From CAYSYM01 sp964435115 (GTDB lineage: Bacteria > Chloroflexota > UBA6077 > CF-72): DNA of 64,000 nt. The notes below the pieces were generated by a model. It ran no database searches. It was given only the letters and a program-made list of their open reading frames with translations, and was not told the DNA's origin. Location of the stretch: contig CAYSYM010000005.1 in assembly GCA_964435115.1 (NCBI GenBank), forward strand, positions 53,843 to 117,842, in the 5' to 3' direction. Within the stretch, counting starts at the first letter, position 1. Each line of letters begins with the position of its first letter. A program made the translations under genes and the position numbers. Shown piece after piece: positions 41,961 to 51,132 of this stretch.

Positions 41961-42872
41961 CTACGCGGGTGTGGCGCTCGTCCGTCCGGAGGGAAACGCC
42001 TGCGCGAGGCGCAAGACGGCCTCGGCCCGACGCACGACGGCGACATCCACGAACTCGCCGCTTGAGAGACGCAGCGCGCCCGCCCCGGCGTCTTCGGCGT
42101 GGGCCGCCGCGTCCACGACCTCGCGCGCCCGGGCCACCTCGTCGTCCGAGGGCGTGAACACGGCGTTGATCACCGGGACCTGGCGGGGGTGGATGGCCGA
42201 GCGGCCGAAGTAGCCGAGCGCGCGGGCCTGGCGCGTGCTGCGCTCCAGGCCCGCGTCGTCCTGCAGGTGGCGGTAGACGCTGTCGATCGGGGGGCGCACG
42301 CCGGCGACTCGCGAGGCGACGACCAGACACGAGCGCGCGTACAGCGTCTCGATCCCGTCCGGTCCCGGGGTGGCCCCGACGTCGCGCTCGAAGTCGGCCG
42401 CGCCGTAGCCGAGCGCCATCACCCGCGGGCTGGCCGCGGCGATCTCGACGGCGTTCCACACGCCCGCCGCACTCTCGACGTTGCACACGAGCGGTAGCTC
42501 GCCGAGCGGGAGGCCACTCCTCGTCTCGGCACTCGCCACCCAGGCGTGCACGTGGCGCACTGTCTCGGCGTCCTCCACTTTGGGGACCCGCAGCCCGTGC
42601 AAGCCCGCCTGCACGACGGCGTACACGTCTTCCTCGGCGCGACCCGTGGCCGGGTGATTGATCCGCACGAAGACGGCCGGACCGGGCGCGGCGTGCCGCG
42701 CCCGGATGGCCTCGGCCACCAGCAGCCGCGCGCGGTCCTTCTCGGCGGCGGGGACGGCATCCTCCAGGTCCAGGATGGCGGCGTCGGCGCCCGCGGCGAA
42801 CACCTTCTCCAGCCGCCCGGGGTTGTTGCCCGGCGCGTACAGCCAGGACCGGATCGGGGCGAGCGTCGGCAC
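41961..42872 (-). CDS. HpcH/HpaI aldolase/citrate lyase beta-type protein (CitE-like)
   Basis: A TIM-barrel protein of 303 residues. Motifs are RSWLYAPGNNP, AAILDLEDAVPAAEKDRAR (metal/CoA region), VFVRINHP, VPKVEDAE, VCNVESAAGVW and the end GRSAIHPRQVPVI. This is the CitE/L-malyl-CoA or beta-methylmalyl-CoA lyase group, which cleaves or hydrolyses CoA thioesters of hydroxy acids. The start is GTG at 42872. It is convergent with the flavoprotein gene across 146 bp and lies 6 bp after the sensor kinase gene on the same strand. Confidence 0.9.
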   Translation of the reverse strand: MPTLAPIRSWLYAPGNNPGRLEKVFAAGADAAILDLEDAVPAAEKDRARLLVAEAIRARHAAPGPAVFVRINHPATGRAEEDVYAVVQAGLHGLRVPKVEDAETVRHVHAWVASAETRSGLPLGELPLVCNVESAAGVWNAVEIAAASPRVMALGYGAADFERDVGATPGPDGIETLYARSCLVVASRVAGVRPPIDSVYRHLQDDAGLERSTRQARALGYFGRSAIHPRQVPVINAVFTPSDDEVARAREVVDAAAHAEDAGAGALRLSSGEFVDVAVVRRAEAVLRLAQAFPSGRTSATPA

Positions 42873-42878
42873 AGGGGT

Positions 42879-45158
42879 CTACGGTACGCCGCCCGGGGCG
42901 CCTTCCGCCAGGCGGTGGGACGGCTCGGGGCCCTCTGGGGTGGGCAGCGTGATGCTGAAGCGCGTCCCCCCATCGGGCGGGAACTCCGCCGCGATCCGCC
43001 CCCCGTGCAGCTCGACGATCTGGCGGCTGATGTACAGGCCCAGCCCCATCCCCGACGCATGGCTGTTGGCGTGGGCCTGGTAGAAGCGATCGAAGATGTG
43101 GCCCCGATTCTCAGGCGGGATGCCCGTGCCGTGGTCGCGCACGGCGATCCGGAGCGTGTCTCTGGTGGGGGTGGAGACGTCCACCTCGACGGACGTGTCT
43201 TCCGGGCTGTACTTGACGGCGTTGTCGATCAGGTTGATCACCACCTGTTCCAGGCGAACGGGGTCCACCCAGGCCCTGGCCGAGGGGGGTGCCTGCACGA
43301 CCAGTCGGTGGCGTGTCCCGCGCGTGCGGACCGTCTCGACCAGCTCGCGGACGAGACGCGCCACATCCACGCCTTCCCGCTCCAGGGCGAGCTTCCCCGC
43401 CTCGATCCGCGAGAGGTCGAGGAGGTGGGCGACCAGGCGCGTCAGGCGGGCGGACTGCTGGTCGATGATCTGGAGCCGCTGGCGCAGGCGCTCGCCATCC
43501 GCCCGTTCCCCCTTCGCGAGCTGGCGGGTGGTGAGCTGGGCGGACGCGCGCAGGGTGGTGATGGGCGTCCGGAGCTCGTGCGCCGCGACGGAGAGGAACT
43601 CGTCGCGCGCCTTGATCGCCTCGCGCGCCTCCCGGTAGAGCCGGGCGTTGTCGATCGCCACCGCGCAGCGGTGGGCCAGCTCCTCGGCTAGCGCCAGCTC
43701 GTCCGGGCCGTAGCGGCCCGGGACGGTGGAGATGAACATGAGGCCGCCCAGGGCGCGGGCCCGGGCGACGAGCGGAACGGTCATGTTTGCCCTGGCCGGC
43801 AGGGTGCGCAGGAGTGCCAGGTGCTCGTCGCCGGACGCCAGAGCGTGGAGGTCGGTCTCGGACAGGTCGGCCGCGACGATCGGCTCGCCACTACGCAGCA
43901 CCCTGGCCACGGGGTGCGGGCCGTCCGGCTCGACCGGCTGGGCCAGCCGCAGCTCGCGCAGGCGCGCCTCCTGGGTCGGATCGACGTGCGCCACAGCCAC
44001 GCGACAGATCACGCCGTCGTCCTGGACGAGGTCGAGCGTGCAGTACTCCGCGAGGGTCGGGACCGCGGCCCGGACCACGCTCCGCAGCATAACCTCGTAG
44101 TCGAGCGAGCTGGCGAGCTGCTTGCCGGCCTCGCTCAGGAAGCTGAGGCGCTGGCGGGCCTGCTCCGAGGCGGCGAGCGCACGAGCCTCCGCCGCGTACC
44201 GCCGTGCCAGCTCGACCAGCCCGCTGAGCGTGCGCCCGACCTTCTCGAGCAGCGCCTGGTCGGCGTCGCTGAAGGCGTTGGGCGTGGTGGAGTCGACTTC
44301 GAGGATGCCGAACGCCCGGCCTCGCCAGACGAGCGGCACGGCCAGGTAGGAGCGGAGCGGCGTGGTGGGCCGCAGCCCGTCGGCCAGCAGGTCGTGCGAG
44401 AGGAGGGGCCGGCCGTCCTCCAGCACCTGCCAGAGGCGGCCCTGCCCGCGCCGCAGGCGCTGGCCGAGCGCCAGTTGAGCGAAGGGGCCTACCGCGGCGC
44501 GGACGACGAGCTCGTCCCCCTCCACCACAGCGAGGGAGGCGCCGGTGAACGGGACGACCCGGCTCAGGGGCAGGCAGGTGGCTTGGAGCATGCGCGCCGG
44601 GTCGTCCTCGTTCGCGGCCCGGGTGGCGATCGTGTTCAGCAGCTCGGCCTCGGCCAAGGCGCGATCCAGCGCGCCGGCCAGCGCGGCCAGGCGGGTCTGC
44701 GCCGCCTCGGCCTCGGCCCGCGCCTCCTGGGCATGGACGCGGCGGGCGCGCTCTTCCTCGGCTCGCGTCCGCTCCGAGACGTCCCGCGCGATCGCCAGGA
44801 CGTAGCGCCCGCCGCGCGGCACGTCCTCGACGGTGCTCACCGAGACGTCGACCACGGCTTCAGCGCCTGTCCTGGTGCGCACGGGCAGGGTGAGCGGCGC
44901 GTGCTCGACCGGCTGCGCGGCCCGCAGCCGGTCGAGCACGCGCCGGAACCGCGCTCGCAGCCGGCCCGGCAGCAGGGCCTCGACCGGCCGGCCGACGATC
45001 TCGGCGGCGGAGTAGCCCAGCAGCTTCTCCGCGGCCGGGTTCCAGAGGACGATCGCCGCCGTGTCCGCGTCGACGACGGCCACGGCCTCGCGGGTCAGCC
45101 AGAAGAGCCGCCCCAGCCCGAGGTCGGCAGGGACGAGCGCCTCAGAGGGTGGAGCCAT
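42879..45158 (-). CDS. soluble hybrid-input sensor histidine kinase (PAS-GAF-GAF-HisKA-HATPase)
   Basis: A protein of 759 residues without any membrane segment. In order: a PAS domain (about 10-125, ending with the PAC-like DVSERTRAEEERARR), a coiled-coil linker, a first GAF domain (about 150-290), a second GAF domain (about 315-480), HisKA with the phospho-His in SVAAHELRTPITTL (near 500), and an HATPase with N box NLIDNAVKY, G1 DHGTGIPP and G2 GMGLGLYIS. It probably senses a cytoplasmic redox, light or small-molecule signal. No response regulator is near, so it is an orphan. The start at 45158 lacks a Shine-Dalgarno. Confidence 0.92.
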   Translation of the reverse strand: MAPPSEALVPADLGLGRLFWLTREAVAVVDADTAAIVLWNPAAEKLLGYSAAEIVGRPVEALLPGRLRARFRRVLDRLRAAQPVEHAPLTLPVRTRTGAEAVVDVSVSTVEDVPRGGRYVLAIARDVSERTRAEEERARRVHAQEARAEAEAAQTRLAALAGALDRALAEAELLNTIATRAANEDDPARMLQATCLPLSRVVPFTGASLAVVEGDELVVRAAVGPFAQLALGQRLRRGQGRLWQVLEDGRPLLSHDLLADGLRPTTPLRSYLAVPLVWRGRAFGILEVDSTTPNAFSDADQALLEKVGRTLSGLVELARRYAAEARALAASEQARQRLSFLSEAGKQLASSLDYEVMLRSVVRAAVPTLAEYCTLDLVQDDGVICRVAVAHVDPTQEARLRELRLAQPVEPDGPHPVARVLRSGEPIVAADLSETDLHALASGDEHLALLRTLPARANMTVPLVARARALGGLMFISTVPGRYGPDELALAEELAHRCAVAIDNARLYREAREAIKARDEFLSVAAHELRTPITTLRASAQLTTRQLAKGERADGERLRQRLQIIDQQSARLTRLVAHLLDLSRIEAGKLALEREGVDVARLVRELVETVRTRGTRHRLVVQAPPSARAWVDPVRLEQVVINLIDNAVKYSPEDTSVEVDVSTPTRDTLRIAVRDHGTGIPPENRGHIFDRFYQAHANSHASGMGLGLYISRQIVELHGGRIAAEFPPDGGTRFSITLPTPEGPEPSHRLAEGAPGGVP

Positions 45159-45263
45159 AACGCCAAAGGGTGCCACATCCGGGCCGCCGCAGCAGGATTG
45201 CGGCCCCGGCCACCCTCCGGCGTCCGAGCGGCTGGTGCCGCCCGGCACGGCGAGCGCGAACCG

Positions 45264-45860
45264 TCAGCGACAACTGCGCCAGAGGCCGAGACCTTGCTCC
45301 CGGGCCCGCCGCTCCAGCGCGCGGAAGAGGTCGGCGTACGTCACGTCGGGCGGGAAGGTCGCCACCTGGGCGTAGCCGCGGGCGATGAGCTCGGCGTTGA
45401 AGAAGGCGCCGTCCTCCAGCCAGACCAGCCGCAGACGCCGACCGAAGCGGTCGGCCTCGGAGACATCCTTCGCCGCCAGGACCCGCTGGCCTTCGAGGCG
45501 CGTCCGGGTGTACCCGGCCGCTTCCCGGGCGAAGCACTGGACCGGGGTGGTCGGCTGCACGCTCTCGGGCGTGTCCACGCCCACCAGCCGCACGCGCTCC
45601 TCGCGCCGGGTCGGGAACCGGGCGACGAAGGTGTCCCCATCCACGACGCGCTGGACGACGAGCTGCTCGGCAGAGGCTGGCGGGGCGGGCAGCGTGATGG
45701 AGGCGTCCGTCGCAGTGACTGCGGCCGCGGCCGCAGCGCGCGGCAGGCTGCCGCCCGCACTCGGGTCAGGCGCGCACGCCGCCGCGAGGGCGACGGCGAC
45801 GAAGCCCGTGAGCCACAGCGTGGCGCGGATGGGCGCCGCGGCGACCCGTGGGCGAAGCAC
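45264..45860 (-). CDS. thermonuclease (SNase-fold) lipoprotein
   Basis: A protein of 198 residues. A signal segment (LWLTGFVAVALAAAC) has a lipobox Cys at about residue 29, so the protein is anchored outside the membrane. The staphylococcal-nuclease domain follows from about residue 66: VVDGDTFVARF, RVRLVGVDTPES and DRFGRRLRLVW carry the calcium Asp and the catalytic Arg/Glu/Arg. All key residues are kept, so a calcium-dependent nuclease that degrades external DNA or RNA is expected. It lies 105 bp upstream of the kinase gene on the same strand. Confidence 0.9.
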   Translation of the reverse strand: MLRPRVAAAPIRATLWLTGFVAVALAAACAPDPSAGGSLPRAAAAAAVTATDASITLPAPPASAEQLVVQRVVDGDTFVARFPTRREERVRLVGVDTPESVQPTTPVQCFAREAAGYTRTRLEGQRVLAAKDVSEADRFGRRLRLVWLEDGAFFNAELIARGYAQVATFPPDVTYADLFRALERRAREQGLGLWRSCR

Positions 45861-45902
45861 GCGAGAAGCATACGCGCGCCGCGCTGCGCGCGCCGGCGGC
45901 GC

Positions 45903-46442
45903 CTACCCCTTCGTCTGCCCGGAGCCACCCTTGCCGAGGTCGTCGATGTCCAGCGTCTCGATGAACTGCTTGAAGACCGAGAGCTTCTCCTCGTCCACCT
46001 CGGTGGACTCTTCGGCCTCGCCCTCCGCTTCGGCCTCCTCGCTCTCGAAGACCATGCCCGCCTGGTCGAAGACGGACTCGGCGACGTAGATCGGCACCTT
46101 GGTCCGGATGGCGAGCGCGATCGCGTCCGAGGGGCGCGCGTCCACCTCGACGTGGCGGCCGTTGGCGTCGACGACGAGCTTCGCGTAGAAGGTCTCGTCG
46201 GCGAGCTCACTGATGACGACCTGCGTCAGCTTGCCGCCGAGCTGCTCGATGATGCCCTTGAGCAGGTCATGCGTCAGCGGGCGTGAGACGGGCACGTTCT
46301 GCATGGGGATCGCGATCGCGTCCGCCTCGAAGTGGCCGATCCAGATGGGCAGGTAGCGGGGAGCAGTCTTCTCCTTGAGCATGACGACCCGCCGGTAGTT
46401 GGTCATGTTCACGCGAATGCTCTCGACGAAGACTTCGATCAC
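45903..46442 (-). CDS. bifunctional nuclease family protein (DUF151)
   Basis: A protein of 179 residues. The family core is complete: VESIRVNMTNYRRVVMLKEK, YLPIWIGHFEADAIAIPMQ, PLTHDLLKGIIEQLGG and RPSDAIALAIRTKVPIYVAE. A short acidic C-terminal tail (SEEAEAEGEAEESTEVDEEK) follows, as in many actinobacterial and Chloroflexota homologues. GTG 46442 is chosen for GAGGGAG with 6 nt spacing, although the frame is open to 46580. Homologues have been reported with DNase and RNase activity; the physiological role is unclear. It is 42 bp upstream of the thermonuclease gene. Confidence 0.88.
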   Translation of the reverse strand: MIEVFVESIRVNMTNYRRVVMLKEKTAPRYLPIWIGHFEADAIAIPMQNVPVSRPLTHDLLKGIIEQLGGKLTQVVISELADETFYAKLVVDANGRHVEVDARPSDAIALAIRTKVPIYVAESVFDQAGMVFESEEAEAEGEAEESTEVDEEKLSVFKQFIETLDIDDLGKGGSGQTKG

Positions 46443-46581
46443 CAGCCGCTCCCTCGGGGTCACCGTGCCACTGCGGGCCGAAGCCTCCAGTCCGGCCGGC
46501 CCGCGGTGCGCGGACATTGTAGGGGATGGTTCCCGGGCATCCGTGCAAACCAGCCTGCGCGCATCGGGCCACTCGGTCAAG

Positions 46582-47007
46582 TCAATACGGAGGCAGCAGG
46601 TCGTCGTCGGCCCCGCGCTTCTCGGCGGACGCGCCGGCCGCCGCCGAGGGCTCGGCGCCCTCCCAGTACCAGCCCTGGCCCGCGTCCGCCGGGGGCGGGG
46701 CGACGTCGGCCGTGCCGTTCTGGCGTGGGGCGGGGTCGGCCACGGGGGTCGGCGTCGCCGTGAGGGGCGGGGCCGGGCTCGCCGGCGCCGCGGGCGGCGT
46801 GCCCTCGACGGCGGCCCGCGTCTGCTCGACCTCGGCCTGGATCGTCCGGTTGAACTCGTCGGTCAGCTCGCTCGTGGCCTTGCGGAAGTCGTTCACGGCT
46901 TTCCCCACCTGGCGCATCATTTCGGGCAGCTTGTCGGGCCCGAACACGATCAGCGCCAGGATCAGGATGAGCAGGAGCTCCATCGGCCCCATGCCGAGGA
47001 CGTTCAT
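46582..47007 (-). CDS. tatA: twin-arginine translocase TatA/TatB-type subunit
   Basis: A protein of 141 residues. A single N-terminal membrane helix (MELLLILILALIVFGPDKLP) carries the FGP hinge, followed by an amphipathic helix (MMRQVGKAVNDFRKATSEL) and a long Pro/Ala/Thr tail. This is the TatA/B layout; TatA and TatB cannot be told apart safely, but the FGPDKLPE hinge and longer acidic helix lean to TatB. Two binding proteins of this window have twin-arginine signals, in line with an active Tat system. No tatC gene is in the window. Confidence 0.88.
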   Translation of the reverse strand: MNVLGMGPMELLLILILALIVFGPDKLPEMMRQVGKAVNDFRKATSELTDEFNRTIQAEVEQTRAAVEGTPPAAPASPAPPLTATPTPVADPAPRQNGTADVAPPPADAGQGWYWEGAEPSAAAGASAEKRGADDDLLPPY

Positions 47008-47017
47008 CGCCCGAGCA

Positions 47018-48265
47018 TTATGCGGGTCTCACTCGGCCAGCGTCGACGTTGAACCGCTGGGCGCGGGCGAGCAGCTCGGGCGGGAAATCGCGCGTGTCGG
47101 TCGCCGTCACGAGGACCTGGTGGCGCGGCGCCAGCGACCCGTCCGCGGCGCCGTCGAAGAGGCGCCCCAGTACGTAGCGTCGCCGTTCCGGGTCCAGCTC
47201 GGAGAGGATGTCGTCGAGGAGCAGGACCGGCCGCTCGCCCGTCTCGGCGTGCATCCAGTCCGCTTCGGCGAGCTTCAGGGCCAGGACAGCCAGCCGTTGC
47301 TGCCCGCGGGAGCCGTACGTGTTGAGGTTCACCCCGTCCAGCAGGAAGGTGAAGTCGTCGCGGTGCGGGCCGACCAGACTCACCGCTTGCTCCACCTCGC
47401 GGGCGGCGACCTGCTGCTGGCGCGCCCGGTAGCGGTGGGCGATCTCGCGCGCGTCGACGTTGGCGTCCAGCGCCCCGCTCGAGTCCACGACCGTGGAGCG
47501 GTAGCGCACCTCGAGCCGCTGGCTGGCGCCCGCCAACTCGCGGAAGATGGTGTCGGTCCGCTCGCTGACGGCGGCGAGCATGCGCGCCCGATGGCGTAGG
47601 ATGAACGCCCCGGTGCGCACCATCTGGTCTGTCCACGGCTCGAGGACCGCGCTCGGCTGGCGCCGCTCCCGCACCTGGCGCAGCCCCTGGTTGCGCTGGA
47701 GCAGGATGCGGCTGTACTGCTGGAGCGCCCGCAGGTAGAGGGGCGCCACCTGGGAATTGGCGAGGTCGAGGTAGCGGCGTCGGCCCGCGGGTGGGCCGCT
47801 GGCGAGCGCGACATCTTCGGGGCCGAAGTAGACGACCGTGAGCTGTCCGATAAGGCCGGCCGCGCGTGTCACCAGCCCGTTGACCTTGATGGTCCGCGCC
47901 AGCCGGCCGGCGACCTCGCCGCTCGCGCCCGGATCCGCCGGCGGGGCGCCCTCGCGCCCGGCGATGTCGGCGCGAAAGAGCACTTCCAGGTGCACCTCGC
48001 CTTCGCCGCGGCGCACCCGCCCTTCGATCCGGGCGAACGGAGGGCCGGCGGCGGGATCGTCAGACGATCCGATGTTCCACGTCACCAGCTCGCGCTCGGC
48101 GCTCGCCCGCGGCGAGCGCGTCGTGGCCAGCACGTGGACGGCCTCGAGCAGGTTCGTCTTCCCCTGGCCGTTGCGCCCACAGAAGACCGCCAGCCCGGGC
48201 GCCAGCTCCAGCCCGAGGCGCCCGTAGTTGCGGAAGTTGGTGAGCGCGAGCTGGCTGAGCCACAT
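47018..48265 (-). CDS. recF: DNA replication and repair protein RecF
   Basis: A protein of 415 residues, slightly longer than the usual 360-380 because of insertions. Walker A is GRNGQGKTNLLEAV (about residues 30-43), the N-terminal ANFRNY-type segment is LTNFRNYGRL, the signature region is TYGSRGQQRLAVLALKLAE, and Walker B is LLLDDILSELDPERR. RecF loads RecA at single-strand gaps with RecO and RecR. It is not beside dnaA or dnaN here; instead it shares its strand with tatA (10 bp downstream) and the DUF151 gene. Confidence 0.95.
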   Translation of the reverse strand: MWLSQLALTNFRNYGRLGLELAPGLAVFCGRNGQGKTNLLEAVHVLATTRSPRASAERELVTWNIGSSDDPAAGPPFARIEGRVRRGEGEVHLEVLFRADIAGREGAPPADPGASGEVAGRLARTIKVNGLVTRAAGLIGQLTVVYFGPEDVALASGPPAGRRRYLDLANSQVAPLYLRALQQYSRILLQRNQGLRQVRERRQPSAVLEPWTDQMVRTGAFILRHRARMLAAVSERTDTIFRELAGASQRLEVRYRSTVVDSSGALDANVDAREIAHRYRARQQQVAAREVEQAVSLVGPHRDDFTFLLDGVNLNTYGSRGQQRLAVLALKLAEADWMHAETGERPVLLLDDILSELDPERRRYVLGRLFDGAADGSLAPRHQVLVTATDTRDFPPELLARAQRFNVDAGRVRPA

Positions 48266-48313
48266 GGGGAACGCGGAGTGCCTGGGCGCTGCGCCCGTCG
48301 TTCCTCGACGGCT

Positions 48314-48351
48314 GCCCGCCGGCCCCCGGGCGTCTGGCGCTGCCGGCGGGC
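48314..48351. repeat. 10-bp inverted repeat with a third copy, upstream of recF
   Basis: GCCCGCCGGC at 48314-48323 and GCCGGCGGGC at 48342-48351 are perfect arms; a second GCCGGCGGGC is at 48408-48417. They lie between the stop of the small gene at 48423 and the recF start, so the hairpins may end transcription of the upstream gene or affect recF. Confidence 0.45.
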
Positions 48352-48422
48352 CGGCCCCGGACCGGATCAGGCCGGGCGTCGGCCCACGCGCCGCGCGCCC
48401 GTGCCGCGCCGGCGGGCAGCGC

Positions 48423-48644
48423 TCAGGCCGTCGGGTGGGGCAGGGTGGGAGTGATGCCGAACCCCGGCTGGGGCCGCTCCGGGACCTCGAAGGTCCGGTC
48501 CACCACGTCGACCAGGCGAGCGATCGCCTCGCCCACCTTTTCCAGGTCGGCGAGCTCCTCGTCCTTCACGTGCGACAGGTAGGCCACCACGACGTCGCGG
48601 GCGATCTCGGCCTTCTTCTCGGCGGTGCTGACTTTGAGTGCCAT
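48423..48644 (-). CDS. small conserved-looking protein of unknown function
   Basis: A protein of 73 residues beginning MALKVSTAEKKAEIARDVVV. It is predicted mostly helical and charged: a helix through AEIARDVVVAYLSHVKDEEL, then DLEKVGEAIARLVDVVDRTF, and a Pro-rich end. There are no cysteines or membrane segments. I do not recognise the family. Codon use is as in the neighbours and a good promoter (48654-48682) precedes it, so it is likely a real gene. It lies 157 bp upstream of recF on the same strand and divergent from the lytic transglycosylase. Confidence 0.65.
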   Translation of the reverse strand: MALKVSTAEKKAEIARDVVVAYLSHVKDEELADLEKVGEAIARLVDVVDRTFEVPERPQPGFGITPTLPHPTA

Positions 48645-48653
48645 AGTGCGACC

Positions 48654-48682
48654 AGTGTAAGCGCTCCGCGGGTACTCTTCAG
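48654..48682 (-). promoter_or_regulatory. promoter of the 73-residue gene, probably near-leaderless
   Basis: On the minus strand CTGAAG (48682-48677), 17 bp and TACACT (48659-48654) precede the ATG by only 9 bp, and no Shine-Dalgarno is present. The geometry matches the GntR promoter and its copy. Confidence 0.5.
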
Positions 48683-48780
48683 GCCACCCTCGGCCCGGGG
48701 TGTGACAGCAGTGCCCGCCCACCCGTTCCCTGAGCACCGTTGTCTCGCCTCGGTCCGGTCCGGTAAGACGCGGGATCTCC

Positions 48781-51105
48781 ATGGCACGCCCCCGGATGAT
48801 GACGGCGCCGTCCACGCGGACGCGGCTGCTCGCCGCGGCGGCCGTCCTCCTCCTCCTCGCCGTGGCGCTCGCACCCGCGGCGGGGGCCCGATCTCTCCGG
48901 GCGATCCCGCCGCTGCCGCCGCTCACCTCCCCGTTCGCGCCGCTCCTCCAGCCCACCGCCGAGGCAGACCCGGCGGCGTGGTGGGAGAGAGGGCGCCAGC
49001 TCATGCGCCGCGGCGAGTACGCCGACGCTGCCAGCCTGTACGGCGAGATGGCCGACCAGTTAGGCGAACAGGTCGCCCCGCGGGCGCTGCTCCTGCAGGC
49101 GCGCGCCGCGCTCGCGGAGGGCGACGTCGCGACTGCGACCGCCGCCCTCGACCGGCTGGCGAACGAGTTTCCCGAGGCCGACGAGGCCACGGCGGCGCTC
49201 TTCACCCGCGCGCAGGCGCTGCGGGCTGCGGGGGACTGCGGAGGCGCCCTGCAGGCGTTCGACGCGTACGAGGCGCGAGCGGGCGCCGAGGCGCTCGGCC
49301 CGTACCTGCCGCTCCAGCGCGCCGCGTGCTACGCGGCGCTGGGCGAGTACGAGGGCCAGCTCGCAGCCGCACAGGCAGCGCTGGCAATCGACGGTGGCGG
49401 CCCGCGTCGGGCGCGCGTCGACGCGCTGGAGCGGGCCGCGGAGGCCGCGCTCAACCTTGGCCGCCAAGGCGAAGCGCTGGACCTGTACGAGCAGGCGCTC
49501 GGCCTCGCCACGACACGCTCCTACCGCGCCGAGCTGCTCTTCACCACGGCGACGCTGGCCCGCTCGGAGGGGCAGGAGCGGCTCGCCCTCGAGCGCTTCC
49601 GCGCCGTCGTGGTGGACTACCCCGAGCAGCCGCGCGCGCCGGGGGCGCTTCAGGCGCTCGAGGAGATGGGGCGCGCGACCACGGTGAGCCCCTACCAGGC
49701 GGGGCTGGTCCGCCTGAACGCCCGCGAGTACGAGGCCGCGCTGGCGCTGTTCGAGCAGGTACCCCCCACCGACCCCAGCGCCGGGCCGGCCCGCTTCAAC
49801 CGGGGCCTGGCCCTCCTGCGGCTCGGCCAGGAAGACCGGGCGATCGACGCGCTGCGGGCGGTAGCGGAGGCCTACCCGTCCCAGGCGGGCGTTGCCCTGC
49901 TGCGGGCCGGCCGGCTGCTTGAGAGCAACGGGCGGTACGCCGAGGCAGCCGCGGCCTACGTCCGCCTGGCCGAGCTCGCCCCGCAGAGCGCGCAGGTGCC
50001 GCCAGCGCTGGTGCGGCTGGGCCTCACGCGCTACGTGCGTGGTGACCTGCCAGGCGCGCTGCAGGCGTGGCAGGAGGCGGTGACGCCGGCCCGTGGGCCC
50101 GCGCCCACCCTGGAAGCGCAGGCCCTCTTTTGGCGCGGTAAGGCGCTGGCCACGCTGCGCGGCGCTGACTCCGCCGAGACCCGCGAGGCGTGGGCGAACG
50201 CCGCGGCGGCGGCCCCGGGCACCTACTACGCCTTCAGGGCCGCGGACCTGCTAGCAGGGGCGGCCTCCCCGGCGACCCGGCCCGCGGCCCAGGCGTCGGC
50301 CGCGCTCGGCCTCGACGCGGTGGAGGAGCAGGAGCGCGCCGAGTGGCTGGCTGGCCTCGGCACGACGCCGGAGGCCGTCGCCGCCGCCCTGGCCGCAGAT
50401 CCCGGGCTCGCGCGCGCCGCCGAGCTGCTCGAGGTCGGGCTACCCGTCGAGGCCGGCTGGGAGCTCGACGCGGCCATCGGGCGCTACGCGGACGCGGGCG
50501 ATGTCGCGGCGCTGGCGGCGCTGGGCGACTGGCTGCTCGAGCGCGACCTGCCCCAGCTCGCGCTCCGCGTGGGCCAGCGGACCCGAGACCTCCGGGCCGC
50601 GCCGCTCTCCGAGCTCCCGCGCGCGGTGCAGAAGCAAGTCTACCCCGCTGGCTGGGGCGATCTCGCGATCGAGCAGGCGCGGCAGCGCGGCGTCGATCCG
50701 CTCCTCGTGCTGGCGCTCATGCGCCAGGAGAGCGCGTTCGACGCGCGCGCGCAATCGCCTGCCCGCGCGCTCGGCCTCACCCAGGTGATCCCTTCCACGG
50801 CGGCTGACATCGCCCGCCGCCTCGGCCGGGCCGAGACGTTCAAGACCAGCGACCTCTTCAAGCCGGCGGTCAGCCTCGAGTTCGGGACCTACTTCCTCTC
50901 GCGACAGCTCCAGCGGTATGGAGGCCGGGTCCTGCCCGCGCTCGCCGCGTACAACGCCGGCGACGGCAACGCCGACGCCTGGCTCGCGGTCTGGGGTGAC
51001 GATGCCGACCTGTTCGTGGAACAGATCCCGTTCCCCGAGACCCAGCGCTACGTCCAGGTGGTCTACGAGAATTACCGCCTCTACCACCAGTTGTACGGCG
51101 GCTGA
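48781..51105 (+). CDS. soluble lytic murein transglycosylase with TPR-like repeats (Slt70-like)
   Basis: A protein of 774 residues. A signal peptide (RTRLLAAAAVLLLLAVALAP) is followed by about 550 residues of TPR/superhelical repeats (for example YADAASLYGEMADQL and YEAALALFEQVPP), then a C-terminal SLT domain from about residue 620. The catalytic Glu is in LMRQESAFDARAQSP, with GLTQVIPSTA, SLEFGTYFLS and PALAAYNAGDGN as the other domain motifs. It cleaves peptidoglycan with 1,6-anhydromuramic acid formation. It is divergent from the small gene at 48423. Confidence 0.92.
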   Translation: MARPRMMTAPSTRTRLLAAAAVLLLLAVALAPAAGARSLRAIPPLPPLTSPFAPLLQPTAEADPAAWWERGRQLMRRGEYADAASLYGEMADQLGEQVAPRALLLQARAALAEGDVATATAALDRLANEFPEADEATAALFTRAQALRAAGDCGGALQAFDAYEARAGAEALGPYLPLQRAACYAALGEYEGQLAAAQAALAIDGGGPRRARVDALERAAEAALNLGRQGEALDLYEQALGLATTRSYRAELLFTTATLARSEGQERLALERFRAVVVDYPEQPRAPGALQALEEMGRATTVSPYQAGLVRLNAREYEAALALFEQVPPTDPSAGPARFNRGLALLRLGQEDRAIDALRAVAEAYPSQAGVALLRAGRLLESNGRYAEAAAAYVRLAELAPQSAQVPPALVRLGLTRYVRGDLPGALQAWQEAVTPARGPAPTLEAQALFWRGKALATLRGADSAETREAWANAAAAAPGTYYAFRAADLLAGAASPATRPAAQASAALGLDAVEEQERAEWLAGLGTTPEAVAAALAADPGLARAAELLEVGLPVEAGWELDAAIGRYADAGDVAALAALGDWLLERDLPQLALRVGQRTRDLRAAPLSELPRAVQKQVYPAGWGDLAIEQARQRGVDPLLVLALMRQESAFDARAQSPARALGLTQVIPSTAADIARRLGRAETFKTSDLFKPAVSLEFGTYFLSRQLQRYGGRVLPALAAYNAGDGNADAWLAVWGDDADLFVEQIPFPETQRYVQVVYENYRLYHQLYGG

Positions 51106-51132
51106 GCCAACCTGCTGGCGCGGCCGGGCCGC

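Noticed and set aside
43821..46286. 821-residue plus-strand frame opposite kinase, nuclease and DUF151 genes
   Set aside because: It is antisense to three well-supported genes and has low-complexity composition.
45903..46442. Start of the bifunctional nuclease at 46580
   Set aside because: The extra N-terminal 46 residues are not family-like, and a well-placed ribosome site serves the GTG at 46442.
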